Positions 22,670 through 33,979 of a stretch of 64,000 bases of DNA are shown here, one piece after another (within the stretch, counting starts at the first letter, position 1; each line of letters begins with the position of its first letter). The DNA is taken from positions 7,402,330 to 7,466,329 of the forward strand of contig OY992538.1 in the NCBI GenBank assembly GCA_963921195.1, given 5' to 3'. The notes beneath the pieces were generated by a model that saw only the letters and a list, made by a program, of their open reading frames with translations, did not search any database and was not told where the DNA came from. The translations under genes were made by a program, and so were the position numbers. This DNA comes from Pegoplata infirma. Lineage: Eukaryota > Arthropoda > Insecta > Diptera > Anthomyiidae.

Positions 22670-23632
22670 ATGAGGAGTCGCAGAACAAAACGTACTTTTT
22701 CGCATTTTTTGACAAATTGATTTTTTGTTCTTTTTATAGTATTTGGTTCGAAATCTATCAAAAAAAATGTCCAAAGCGTGATTTTTTTTAGTTTTTCATC
22801 AAGAAAATATATTCTTTAAAAATTGGTGCGTAACAAAACGTACTTTTTTGTTAATTTTTTAACAAAACGTACTTTTTCATTGTATTTCATATGCAAGATT
22901 TCCATAATTTTTTAATATGCCATTTTACTCTTATATTCCATATACTTATAAATGCCCACCAAGATTTTTTGAGGCCTTCTTGGAGGCCAGTAAAGGATAA
23001 TAATCCTTTATTAGTTCACAGACAGATCTAGCGATGGCCGTCTGTCCCTGGAAAGTACGATGTAGTCCAAACCAAAAGACAGACGACAGTTTGGCAATAA
23101 TTTGTCTTATGATAATAGGGTAAAAAGTTATAATGTTCTAAACAATGATACAATTTTATCACCTAAGCGTACCTGTCCAATTATTTTCAGTAAAAAATTT
23201 ACTCCACCAAATCGATGGCAGATTTCTTAAATAAGTCTTAAACGGCTCGTATCACAATAAAAAAATTATTTTATTGTAATTTTGTAGTTTTTATTAAATA
23301 AGAAAGTTTTAAAAACACTCAATCAAATTAGTATCGTCTAAAAAAAATACGCACATCAAAACGTCGTTTTTCAATTATTTTTAAACAAAACGTACTTTTT
23401 TCATTATTTTTTAACAAAACGTACTTTTTCCAAAATAAAAGTGGTTTTATATTAAACATCCTTAACATATAATGTGGTGACTTATGGCAGTTTGATGCAT
23501 CTTTTGATAAGCAAAAAACTTGTTACCATATTCAGGTTCATTCAGTTTTTTAAAGGCGCGAAATAAATAAACCTCAATTTCCCAAAAAAAATTAATATGC
23601 GAAAAAGTACGTTTTGTTCTGCGGCTCCTCAA
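22670..23632. mobile_element. Nested inverted-repeat element with AACAAAACGTACTTTTT repeats
   Basis: GAGGAGTCGCAGAACAAAAC near 22672 is mirrored by GTTTTGTTCTGCGGCTCCTC ending near 23630. The word AACAAAACGTACTTTTT recurs at about 22684, 22833, 22860, 23390 and 23413. TSDs are not evident. The interior is non-coding. Confidence 0.6.
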
Positions 23633-23639
23633 ATATTTT

Positions 23640-23870
23640 TACAACTAAGCAAAAAAAAACTTACACTCGAAAAAAAATTTACACTCAAAAAAAATGTTGT
23701 AATTTTTTTTTTCAAAAACGACTAAAAAAAGTTTTTTACTCTAAATAAAAATATTTCTAATCAAAATTGTTAATTTTTTTTTTAAGTTAGAAAACTATCA
23801 CTTTAAAAGGGCACCGTGGATATTCATGGATTCGGCTAAGTCGAATTTAACTCTTCTACTTTTTTTACAT
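23640..23870 (-). repeat. Dispersed repeat R2, minus-strand fragment
   Basis: Matches 32570-32770 in reverse: ATTTCTAATCAAAATTGTTA, then ATTCATGGATTCGGCTAAGTC and AATTTAACTCTTCTAC. R2 copies begin AACAAGTA and run through TTCGACTTGGCCGAATCTATGAATACCC. Confidence 0.6.
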
Positions 23871-24466
23871 TTTTTTTACTTTTCTTTAACAAATGAAACA
23901 TTTTTATGTCAGAATAACTTCAAAGTCCTGCACTTTGATCAAGGGGATAAGAAAATTAAATTTTTTTGGCCCGCCCCCTTTTGTAAGTGTGGTCCGGCAA
24001 CGTCCCCGCCGACCCCCTAGGAAAACGCTATTTTAATTTTTTTTTTTCACATTTTTAAGGGCATTTTCACTTCCGAACGGAATTGAGTCTATGACATGGT
24101 CCTTAGTATTAAAATTGAAAAAAAATATTTTTTTTAAGTTTTTATGCGTTTTTTATATTTTTAGCATTTTTTTCGATAATACCGGTACGTACCGGTATCG
24201 ACGTTTCGGTATCGGTAATACCGTAACCGATTCAACTCAAATACCGTAATCGATACCGATACCGAAATAAATAAAAAAACGATACCAATACCGATATCGA
24301 TACCGTTATTCGTTTCGATTACCAACCTTGGTTTTTATACAAGGTAGACGATACCAACCAGAAGGAATTGAGCCAGGCTCTGTCACAGATAAAACTAGCA
24401 TCTCGGATATGTAAACGAGGACAGAATCTTGAGTTTACTGTAAGGAATTTGATATTCGCTTACGTT

Positions 24467-25985
24467 CAGGTTAGGTTGGAAGGGTGTCCCATGGAGGCCA
24501 CAAGGTCCGTTGTGATTCCCTTAATTATTATTTGCCTACTCCCCTTCCGTTACAAAGTTCTACTTCATAAACCACCTCAATTCTCTAAGATATTCTGCTA
24601 GAAAAGTCAATAAAACGTCGTTAAAGCATTCCAGGTCCTCAAAATATCTTTGCCCCAAGAGCCTAAGGCGGTGCTTCATCAGACCCGGATATTCACATAA
24701 CATTTGCTTCAATGACTCCTCCTCCTCCACTTACCCACAACTTTTACAATAGCACCTGTCAGCGATTCCCATACGCACAGCCCTTAGGCCGATTATGCAA
24801 TGTCCTGTCAGTACTTCACCAATAGTTTGCTAAAAGTAAGAAGACTTTCTGTCCTCTTATTATTTGGCAGTGGCTACAGGGTTCTCGATATCCTGCACGT
24901 AATCTACTCACAATCAGTGATATTCACCTTTCCTTCATTCCATTCTCTAATATACTACCGATTTCGTTATCAATTCCTTAATAAGAACCGATATGTCAGA
25001 TTTACAGACTCTGAGCCATTTCTCGCACATTCATCAGCAAATTCGTTTCCAGGTACCCCACTATGTCCAGGGACCCAAATTAGCTTGACTGTGTGCTTAC
25101 TAAGTCAACGAAGGGATTGTATATAGTTCCTAACGATTCCAGATTTCACAGTGTTTGATTCCAAGGCCCTCAGAGCTGCAAGACTGCCCACGAAAATGTT
25201 TATAGCGCAAGGATGAAGGTCGCTGGTCATTAACATCTGCGCGGCGTTATCAATTGCTAGTACCTCAGCCTGGAAAACACTTATCCTGTTTGGAAGTCTC
25301 AATGCGGCCCTGATTTCGAGGCACTTAGAATATACTTCCGAACCCGTACCCTTCTTTATCTTCGCTCCGTGCGTAAAAATTGAAATCCCATGTCATAACA
25401 GAGTTTTCCGTCCAGTCTTCCCAAGTTGGTCTTGGACTTCAAAGGTTCTGTCAAAGTTCGTAGTCGGTTTTCTGTTCCAGTTGAATACCGCCCACCATAC
25501 TTAAACATTTGTGACTCTATTTGCCTGAGAACAGATTTAGCTCCTGTGCTCTTGATGTAGATTTCCATGGGCTGAAAGTTTACAATAATTATCCAATCCA
25601 GGCCGGCCCGGAGTACCGATCTAATAGCACCTTTGATACCCACACGCCAATAGTTGTACCTTCTTTAGGACATGACTTCAAAGACATGATATCTTATCCC
25701 CTGCTCTACACCACACGTGGGCACCATAGGTTAGTATTGCTCTAATTATCGCACCATACATCGTGGAGGATATACAATTATAGACCTTCTTCAGGAAGTT
25801 TTCCTTCAGGTGTAAAAAGCACATAGCGCCTTTTTGATCGTTTCCTCTCTATTCCTTTTCTAAGAAAGCTTGGAATCCAGGATCACACCTAGGTATTTCA
25901 CCTCATTAGATAGTTACAGGGCGGTTCCATCCAATTTGGGAATAACAAATCTGTCTATCTTACAATTAGTCCTCTTTGATGAAAA
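24467..25985 (-). mobile_element. LINE family L2 copy, broken
   Basis: Reading on the minus strand from 25985: RT-linker sequence (LSNEVKYLGVILDSKLS, near 25900), IKGAIRSVLRAGLDW (25640), an RNase H region with VFQAEVLAIDNA and INIFVGSLAALRALES (25300-25150), where the Asp expected in FVDS is Gly, and a cysteine-rich tail. The 3' end carries AACCTAAC near 24467, as in the better preserved copy 29316-30501. Several frameshifts. Confidence 0.8.
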
Positions 25986-25989
25986 AAAC

Positions 25990-26310
25990 ATAATAGTGGA
26001 CCCCCAAAGGTGCGAAATTATTCTTTTTTTTTGTTACTTTTTACCAGCGAATATCTCAAAAACGGTAAGTGCTTGAAAAAGTGGATTGCAGATTTGGATT
26101 CAGGAGAGCAAAATCCATTAGAATCGTTGGATATTTTACTAGGATCTTTTTGTTGTCGAACAATGTAATTATTTAGCAATAACTCGAAAACAGGATCAGC
26201 TCGTTCAAAATAAAGAGGGTGAAATGCCATTACCCGATTTTGTCACCATTTTAACAAATTCGCTTGAAGAGAGGTGTGGTTGGAGGTATTTATGGATTTG
26301 GTCAAGTCAT
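25990..26310 (-). repeat. Dispersed repeat R2, minus-strand copy (AT-rich variant)
   Basis: Mirror image of 28122-28360: TGATTTTGCTCTCCTGA-like words, AATCGGGTAATG, then the GAATACCCTCC end near 26300 that in R2 precedes TTCGAC and AACAAGTA. Immediately adjoins an R1 copy at 26318. Confidence 0.5.
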
Positions 26311-26317
26311 ATTTAAG

Positions 26318-27137
26318 TTTTTATACCCTACCCCATACTGTGGTACAGGGTATAATGAGTTTGTGCTGATGTTTGTAACTACCCGAAATATTGGTCCTAG
26401 ACCCACTTTTAAGTATACCGATCGACTTAGAATCACTTTTTGAGTCGATTAAGCGATGTCCGTCCGTCTGTCCATGTAAACGGTGTAAACACGATACAGG
26501 TCGCAATTCTTAATCAATTGACTTGAAATTTAAAACTTAAGCCTCTTTTGGCCCAAGGACGAAGCCTATTGAAATTGGAAAAAATCGGTCCATATTTAGA
26601 CATAGCCCTCATACAAAGTTCCTCTTTAGCTTTGGCTCAAATGACTCTAATAGCCGCATTTTAATAGGCATCTTTTCGAAATTTGGCAGGTGATCATTTT
26701 TCATCCACCCAAATCACCGTTCCCAATTTTAAAGAAATCGGACCAGTTCTTCTTGTAGCCCCCATACACACCACCTTCCCGATTTTCACATAAATGTCTC
26801 AAATTTCATGAAAATAGAAAATATTTAATTAAAATTCTGTTATTGTATGTTAAACGCGTATTTTAATAACATTATCAAATCTGATTATTATCGGACCATT
26901 TTTGGACTTAGGTCCCATGTGGAAATTTCGCCCGATGTCAACAAAAAGAAGCCTATTTCACTCAAATTTGATAGGTGAGTGCTTTTTGGATTTATTAAAT
27001 AAAGATTTGACAAAATATAAAATATAAATCTAATCAGTCCGTGTTTGAACTTGGGATCCATTTTCCGGGAAACTCTGGTGTAGGGTATTATATGGTCGGT
27101 TTTGACCGACTATAATTTTCTTACTTGTTTTTACTTG
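26318..27137 (-). repeat. Dispersed repeat R1, full minus-strand copy
   Basis: An ~820-bp unit also present at 50579-51434 (+), 35125-35694 (-) and 30535-30765 (fragment). In its own orientation it starts AACAAGTAAGAAAATTATAG, has a GTCGGTC..GACCGAC palindrome near that end, a GACAGACGGACGGAC microsatellite, and a terminal hairpin (ACCCTGTACCACA..TGTGGTGTAGGGT) just before a TATAAAAA end. No coding frame. Resembles a non-autonomous Helentron/DINE-type layout, but this is inference. Confidence 0.65.
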
Positions 27138-27139
27138 TT

Positions 27140-28120
27140 ATTGGTTAAAAAATGTATCTTTTGTCCATCACAATTTAAATTGATAATGCGCTACGGCTAA
27201 TTATTTTTCGTACCTTAAGGTATGCTACTACTTATAATGCTTAAAAGTTAATACACAAAAACAGGGTGATTCGTAAATCACTAAATCCACATAATGTTTT
27301 AAATTTAAATGTTTCTATTCAATGTATTATAAATCCAAATAACTGAAAACACTCAAAGTAAATTTAAAATTCAGGTGCCACAAAATGCGACCACTAAATG
27401 TAAATAATCGATAAAACAAATTGATAAATAAAATTAAGCAATGATTTTTTTTTTATTTTTATGATATTTTTGAGAGACAGACATCATTTACACGACTTGT
27501 TTAAATTTTATTGCTTTTTGTGTGTTTTTATTTCGCTGTTTTAAATCTTAAAGAACATTTTCAATTAACAAAAAGTACATGTAAATTACAAGTTGTGGTT
27601 ATGAAGGTGGTTGGTGGATGTAATGGGATGCTAGCTGGTTGGTGGTGATGGTGGTTGGTGCTATTGGTGTTGACAAAATATAAACGCTTGTATTTTTATA
27701 TTGTTAACTAAATATTTTTTTTTTTTTGTTTTTGTTTTTTGTTCATTGGCATTTTGTAATAAAATGTCGACGGAATGCTAAACGCTTGCCAGTTGCTCTG
27801 TTCATATGCCAATGGCGAATACCATCACATGCCATTTGGATTCATGGCGGTTTTTAAATGCATTCATTATTCAATTAGCCAACCAACCAGCCAGTCAGCC
27901 AACCAGCCAACTAGCCAAACAGACAACCACATTTATGTTTATATTTAGCCACTATTTTCTTTAAGAAAAAATTCAAAATAAAAAGATTCGAACCACAAAT
28001 CGAAAGTACAAGTAAAACAAACAAAAATATAAAATCGAATTATAAGAAAAACTATTTAAAAACGATCACCATTTGCTATTTGCCTAAAAATATCTTGTCT
28101 AAGAAGCAGCAGCAGCATTA
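27140..28120 (+). promoter_or_regulatory. vg: Repeat-poor block in the large vg intron; candidate enhancer
   Basis: About 1 kb without matches elsewhere in the window, lying in the intron after the Scalloped-binding exon. In Drosophila the vg quadrant enhancer lies in an intron in this part of the gene (known; exact exon correspondence is from memory). The densest block is 27730-27960, with CGGAATGC (a TEAD-like GGAATG core at 27772-27777), GCCAATGGCGAA, ATGGCGG and TTCATTATTCAATTAG. A GGT/TGG run (27604-27662) and a CCAACCAGCCA run (27879-27925) flank it. The role is a hypothesis. Confidence 0.3.
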
Positions 28121-28121
28121 A

Positions 28122-28437
28122 GCAAAACAAGTAGAAAAGTTATATTCGACTTAGACGAATCCATGAATACCCTCCACAATCACCCCTCTTCAAGCAAGTT
28201 TAGGTTTTAGAAAAATGGTGAGAAAATCGGGTAATGTGATTTTGCTCTCCTGATACCAAATCAGCAACCCAAACTTTTCTAGCAGTTACTGTTTTTGAGA
28301 TACCCGCTGTTAAAGAGTCAAAAAAACAATAATTTAGCACTTTTGCGGGTCCAATGCAACGTTGCTTCTAACAAGTAGGACTTGATTTCATATCAAATGG
28401 ACCTCATGATTCCAAAACTGCAATCTACATTTTCCTA
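28122..28437 (+). repeat. Dispersed repeat R2 copy
   Basis: Begins AACAAGTAGAAAAGTTATAT, followed by TTCGAC..GAATCCATGAATACCCTCC, and continues into sequence mirrored at 25990-26310. Interrupted at 28438 by a TA-flanked element. Confidence 0.6.
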
Positions 28438-29234
28438 CACTCAACCAAAAATCATTGTATTCCCAAAGAAAATCGTTGTAAATTCAACAGAAATCATTGT
28501 TGATTTTGACCCTACAAGTATTTATGTTGATTTCAATAAAAATTGTTGTCAGTTTTTGTAAAAGTTGATCAACTCGTTTTTTTGTTAATCAACTCGTATT
28601 TTATGTAAATTCAACTCATATTTTTGTTAATATAAGAAATTTTATTATTAAAAAAAAGCTTGTTGTTATTTGTAAATATTCTTTTATTAAGTATAAATCA
28701 CAATATTTTTTTATTTCCGGCTTTTTAAGCAGCAATATTTGAAGATTTTCACACACACTTTGTTTATTTATGTTGTATGCATCCATTAGCCATTCTTGAG
28801 TTATCTGATGATACCAAAACAAAATCCTAAAAAAAAACAAAAAACGTTTTAATATAGTATGAATACATAAAGTAATCAATGTATTTTATTACTTACCAAA
28901 TATTTACAGATCAGATCCAATTTTTATTTATTTTTCTAATATTAAATAATTTTATAAGAAACAAACACATCAAATAATTTTATAAGAGACAAACACATTG
29001 CCACCAACTCACTCGTTCACTCGTTATAATAAAAAAAAAAAAACGAACGAACAGGGTTGTTTTTTCTATTTTGATTTATCTATTGAATTCTGTAGAGGCC
29101 ATTGTAACAGTTGAACCGACTATACTGATTATTCAACGACATCAACATTAATTTTTGTTGAATACGGCATTATTCTGTAAAACTTGATCTACAATGGGTT
29201 TACTAATTTTTCTACTAAGATATTTCTATGAGTG
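28438..29234. mobile_element. TA-flanked element, CACTCAA..TGAGTG ends
   Basis: Starts CACTCAACCAAAAATCATTG and ends TTTCTATGAGTG, with TA at 28436-28437 and 29235-29236. The interior carries short CAACTCGT/GTTGATTT motifs and a 29-kDa-free AT-rich core; a minus-strand frame (28616-28879) includes WYHQITQEWLMDAYNINKQS, which I do not recognise. Host R2-like sequence continues on both sides. Confidence 0.65.
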
Positions 29235-29315
29235 TAGCATGCTCCTTTTTCGAGATATTCGCGTTCGAGATTTTTGCGTGAAAAAATTTTCAAACACGAA
29301 TAACTCGAAAGCGAA

Positions 29316-30501
29316 GGTTAGGTTAGGTTGGATGGGCGTTCGCCATTTGGCGAGTTCACTCGGAGGCCATAAGGCCCATTGTGATTCCCCTAATCATATT
29401 TCCCCTCTCCCCCTCTGATACAAAGTTCTACTTTTTAAACCACCCCGTTTCCCTGAGGTATTCCTCTAGAGACGTCAATGAGACACCGCTTAGGCAGTCC
29501 AGGTCATCGAAAAATCTTTGCCCCAAATGCTTAAGGCGCCTCCTCATTAGACCCGGACATTCGCATAGCAAGTGCTTCACTGACTCCTCTTCCTCCACCT
29601 CCCCACAGCTTCTACAATAGTCCCTATCAGAAATTCCCATACGCACGGCCATTTGGCCAATCATACAGTGTCCTGTAAGTACTCCAACTAATAGGCTAAC
29701 CGTCCGTTTGCCAAAAGTAAGAAGACTTTTTGTCCTCTTAGGATTCGGCAGTGGCAACAGGGTTCTAGATATCCTGCACGTAGTCAGTGATATCCACCTA
29801 TCCTTCATCCTATTTTCAGATATCCTATCAATTTCGTTCATCAATTCCACTATAGGAACCGAGATGTCAGGTTCTACACGTTCCCCCACCGATTCAGAGC
29901 CATTCCTCGCACACTCATCAGCCAATTCGTTCCCAGCGACCCCACTGTGGCCTGGGACCCAGATTAGCTTGATTGTGTGCTGACTGATTCGACGAAGCGA
30001 TTGTATACAATTCAAAACTATTCCCGATTTTACAGTATTTGACTCTAAGGCCTTCAGAGCTGCGAGACTATCCACGAAAATGTTAATGACGCAAGGACGA
30101 AGATCCCTTGTCATAATTAACTGCTCGGCTTTGTCAATTGCAAGCACCTCAGCCTGGAAAACACTACACTTATCCGGAAGCCTCAATGAGACCCCGATTT
30201 CGAGGCATTCAGAGTAGACTCCCGAACCCGTACCCATCTCCGATCCGTCCGTAAAAATTGAGATCGCATTCTCTGTAATAACAGAGTTTTCCGCCCTGTC
30301 TTCCCTAGTCGGTATTTGGACTTCGAAGGTTCTGTCAAAGTTCGTCTGTGGTGAGATATAGTCGGTTCTCTGTTCCAGTTCCGTCCCGCCCATCGTACTT
30401 AATATAGTCGAGTGTCCCCAAGAGCGTTGCTTAAGCATTTGCGACTCTCTTAACCTGAGAGCCAATTTTGCTGCTGTGCTCTTGACGTAAATAGCCACGG
30501 G
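29316..30501 (-). mobile_element. LINE family L2, 5'-truncated insertion with intact RNase H and zinc knuckle
   Basis: The TSD TCGAAAGCGAA (11 bp) lies at 29305-29315 and 30502-30512. An open frame from 30516 to 29428 (362 codons) holds an RNase H domain: IFTDGSEM (about residue 88), VFQAEVLAIDKA, NIFVDSLAALKALES and WVPGHSGVAGNELADECA, so the D-E-D residues and the GH motif are present. It ends in a CRSCGE...HLLCECP zinc knuckle. The first five residues come from flanking DNA, because the insertion begins mid-ORF2; there is no RT, so it cannot act alone. The 3' end is TTAGGTTAGGTT-like (read from +). The open frame suggests a recent insertion. Confidence 0.9.
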
Positions 30502-30534
30502 TCGAAAGCGAAACATGCTAGAAAAAATTTAATG

Positions 30535-30765
30535 AGTTTATGGTGATGTTTGTCTTAGACCCACCTTCAATTATACCGATCAACTCAGAATAACTTTTTG
30601 ACTCGATTTAGCGATGTCCGTCCGTGTAAACGTTTTATATACGATACAGGTCGATTTGGTTGAAATTTTAAACTAAAGCTTCTTTTCTTCTGCCCCAAGG
30701 ACAAAGCCTATTGAAATTGAAAAAAAAAAAAAATCGGTCCATGATTAGACCTAACCAACATACAA
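30535..30765 (-). repeat. Dispersed repeat R1 fragment
   Basis: Matches 26350-26600: AGTTTATGGTGATGTTTGTC, TAGACCCACCTTCAATTATA, GCGATGTCCGTCCGTGTAAA, CCAAGGACAAAGCCTATTGA. Followed at 30775 by a CACTCAAAAAATTATAATAC start, the left end of another TA-type element whose right end I could not locate. Confidence 0.6.
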
Positions 30766-30989
30766 ACACTCAAAAAATTATAATACTAAAATCAACTGAA
30801 AATGTCAGTAAAATAACTACTTTGTAATTTGTTTTGGGGTCAACTACTTTTTCAGTTAAACCAACTAACAATGTTAGTTATTTTAACTGACAAAAAACAA
30901 CTGACTTATGTAGTAAAAACTACTTACATTTGTAGTCAAAACAACTAACATGTAGTAAAAATAAAATAATCAATATATATCGTCCATTC

Positions 30990-31360
30990 CACCAGACATT
31001 TGGTGATTTTTTTCAAAAACTACAAAAAAAAAGTTTTTTACTCAAAATAAAATATTTCTAATCAAAATTGTTAATTTTTTCATAGATTCGGTCAAGTCGA
31101 ATTTAACTTTTCTACTTGTTTTTTGCTGAAATGCAACGCCAACCTGACCAAATAGATTACAAAAATGTGTGCCAAACTTCAGGTGCCTCAGAGCAGTCTT
31201 TTGAAAGTTAGGGTGTTTTCTTTTACAAACGGAGAGACATACAGAAGGACGGATGATATCACTAGATCGACTTAAAATCGATGGAGTATCATGAAGTTAT
31301 AAACTTTATGGAGTCCTAGGCTAATATTTTGGGGTGTTTCAAACGGAATGACAAACTTAT
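30990..31360 (-). repeat. Dispersed repeat R2 fragment
   Basis: AAAATATTTCTAATCAAAAT, CATAGATTCGGTCAAGTCGA and TTCTACTTGTT match R2 in reverse (31000-31125). Then R2 internal sequence follows with GCAACGCCAACCTGACCAAA and an ACAGAAGGACGGATG remnant of the microsatellite. Confidence 0.55.
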
Positions 31361-31404
31361 ATTTACCCTCTATCACTAGAGTGGAGGCTATAAAAATAAA
31401 CTAA

Positions 31405-31533
31405 GTGCCAGTTTACAGAAGACGAACGATAGACACGAACGAAAATTTTGCATGTGTTTTGTTGTTGTAACAACAACAAAATACATGTAAAATTTTCGTT
31501 CGTGTGTATCGTTCGCCTTCTGTAAACTGGCAC
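31405..31533. mobile_element. Harbinger-like hairpin MITE, TAA target duplication
   Basis: A 129-bp hairpin: GTGCCAGTTTACAGAAGACG at the left, CTTCTGTAAACTGGCAC at the right, arms of ~64 bp with few mismatches and the centre TTGTTGTTGTAACAACAACA. TAA at 31402-31404 and 31534-31536. Its ends resemble those of 14995-15139. Confidence 0.8.
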
Positions 31534-31536
31534 TAA

Positions 31537-32254
31537 GGTATTTTTTGATAGTCGTTGCCGTTTTAATGTACTCTGGGGCATTATGCACTAAAAAACAAAT
31601 ACAAAAAAATCATACTTGTACTACATTCATGCTACAAGAGTATTGTTGTTGCCACAACTATCTTTCGAATGTATAGAATTCGAAAAACAATTTAATTAGA
31701 TGCCGCTTTTCAGATACAATAATAAAATTCCTTGTGTTTTTTTTTTGTGTTTAAACATTTCATACCTTTCTATTTTTATACAAAATTTTTATCGAAAAAA
31801 AAAATTAAGAATACAGAATCGAAGAAAAATATAAACAACTGCAGTTGTTGTGATGATTTTGTTATAGAAATTAAATTGATTATTGGGCCAATAATATCAA
31901 TGATGTAAAGAATTTTCACAAAAATAATTAAGCCACAACTATTTTAAATGCATGTGTGTTTGAATTTTAAAGGACATTATTAAGATTTAAGAAATTTTTA
32001 GATGAACCAAGGTGGTCCTTTTTGAGTTAGTAACTGAGATGTTTATCATTTACAGATGTAAAATTATGATGTCCTTTTAATAGTTTCTTTTTTTTTTTGT
32101 TATATCCTTTCCTTTTTTTCTAACAGGTAGTTTTTGCTTTAGTGAGACATCACTTTTCATGACAGTGGGACATTTGATGTACACAAAAGGACAAATTTGA
32201 AAATAACGGATTCTTCAACCTTAAAAATAATTTAATTTTTTTCAATTTTAACTA
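31537..32254 (+). other. AT-rich intronic stretch, no element recognised
   Basis: No gene and no repeat match within the window. Confidence 0.45.
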
Positions 32255-32566
32255 CACCATTAACAGATGTAATTCGAAAAATATCAATTATAATTCGAAA
32301 ATTCTACTTGTAATTCCAAAATTCATTTGTAATTCGAAAATTTAATTTGTTATTCGAAGAGTCCAATTGTAATTTGAAAAAGACCAATTGCAAATCGAAA
32401 TAGATCAATCGTTATTCGAAACAGATCAACTGTAATGCGAAAAAGATCAACTGTAATGCGAAAAAGATCAAGTGAAATTTGAAATAGATCAATTGTAGTT
32501 GGAAAAAGATCAATTGTAATTCGACAAAGAACAATTGTAATTCGAAAAATATCAATTATAATTCAA
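32255..32566 (+). mobile_element. One arm of a CAATTG-repeat foldback element
   Basis: Starts TA then CACCATTAACAGATGTAATT, almost identical to the left end of 59668-60513. About 14 diverged ~20-bp units of the AATTCGAAAAAGATCAATTG type follow. The mirrored arm is missing; an R2 copy (AACAAGTAGAAAAGCTAAAT at 32567) abuts it. Confidence 0.75.
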
Positions 32567-33960
32567 ACAAGTAGAAAAGCTAAATTCGACTTGGCAGAAT
32601 CTATGAATACCCTCAATGTCTTTTTTAAAAGATAGTAAATTTTCTAACGTGAAGAAAATTAACAATTTTGATTAGAAATATTTTATTTTGAGTAGAAAAC
32701 TTTTTTTGTCATTTTTGTAAAAAAAAAAGAAAAATTATTTTGAGTGTAAATTTTTTTTCGAGTGTAATTTTTTTTTAGTGTAAAAATATTTTTGAGTGAC
32801 AAAAATACTTTGTAAAGCAATTTTGTGGCTTACGAATGTTTTTAAAGCTTGTTTTTTAAAAGCTCGTTTTTTCAACACGTGAATTTAAGGTGAAACTAAT
32901 TTGAAATTCAATACGAACCAGACCAGGGGAACGACAAACATATACGCCAAGCTTAAGCATCTTTAGAATTGTTTTTTCAAAGTAAACGTGTTTCTTATCT
33001 CGTAAATTCGTGAAAACCCCTTGCCGAAATTCAATTCAAAGGACCGATTTCACTAAATTGCAATACCAACCTGACCAGGTCAATGACCAACATACATATA
33101 TGCCAACCTTCAGGATCCTCCGTAAAGTCTTTCAAAAGTTAGCGAGTTTTCAACAGACAGACATCGCTAGATCGTCTTAAAATCAATCGGGGATCATGAA
33201 TATATCGCTTATTTACTTATATAACGTCATAACTCAAACAAGTATAGAAGTTAAATTCGACTTGGCCGAATCTATGAATACCCTTTTTTAGTGATAGTAA
33301 ATTTTTTAACGTGAAAAAAATAACATCTTTGATTAGAAATATTTTATGTTGTGTAACAAACTTTTTTTTAGTCATTTAAAAAAAAAAAAAATTTACTAAT
33401 TTTTTTTTTTAGTGTAAAATTTTTTTTTAATGTAAAATTTTTTTCGAGTGTATTTTTTTTTTGTAGTGTAAAAATATTTTTGAGATACAAAAACACGTTG
33501 AAAAATATTTTTGTGAATTACAAATGTTTTAAAACATGTTTAACGGGTTTTCAACACGTGAATTTAAGGTGAAACTAATCTGAAATTCACGGTTTTGCTA
33601 ATAACTTTTGAACGAGTAGACCGATTTGGCTGAAATTCAAATCGAACCAGGCCAGAGGAACGACAAATATAGAACTGTCAGAACTGTCTTTCAAAAGTTA
33701 GCATGTTTTTTATTTCGTAAATTCACGAAAAATCCTTGCCGAAATTCTGTCTTTTGCTCATAACTTTTGAACCACTGAACCGATTTCGCTGGATTGCAAT
33801 AACAACCTGACCAGGTAAATGCCCAACATATGTGCCATACTTCAGGAGCATCCGTAAAGTCTTTAAAAGTTAGCGTGTTTTCAACAGACAGACAGATGGA
33901 CGGACGGACATCGCTAGATCGTCTTAAAATCGATCACAAAGATACTTCACAATTTTACTT
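32567..33960 (+). repeat. Two dispersed repeat R2 copies in tandem
   Basis: Copy one starts at about 32567 (AACAAGTAGAAAAGCTAAAT), copy two at about 33236 (AACAAGTATAGAAGTTAAAT). Both run TTCGACTTGG.CGAATCTATGAATACCCT, a T/A-rich part, TTTCAACACGTGAATTTAAG, GCAATA.CAACCTGACCAGGT, and CAACAGACAGACATCGCTAG-type ends. No coding frame. Confidence 0.75.
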
Positions 33961-33979
33961 TTTTAAGCAGTCTGCACTT

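Larger units (their letters stand above)
22082..24330. mobile_element. hAT-like element with ACCGGTACCGG/GATACCG subterminal repeats
   Basis: The left end is CAATGTTGGCAATCGATACC and the right end GATTACCAACCTTG; they are inverted matches. The TSD GTTTTTAT lies at 22074-22081 and 24331-24338, perfect over 8 bp and extending to TTGGTTTTTAT. Near both ends GGTATCG/CGATACC and ACCGGTAC words repeat many times. No transposase is seen. A second inverted-repeat element lies inside at 22670-23632. Confidence 0.85.
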
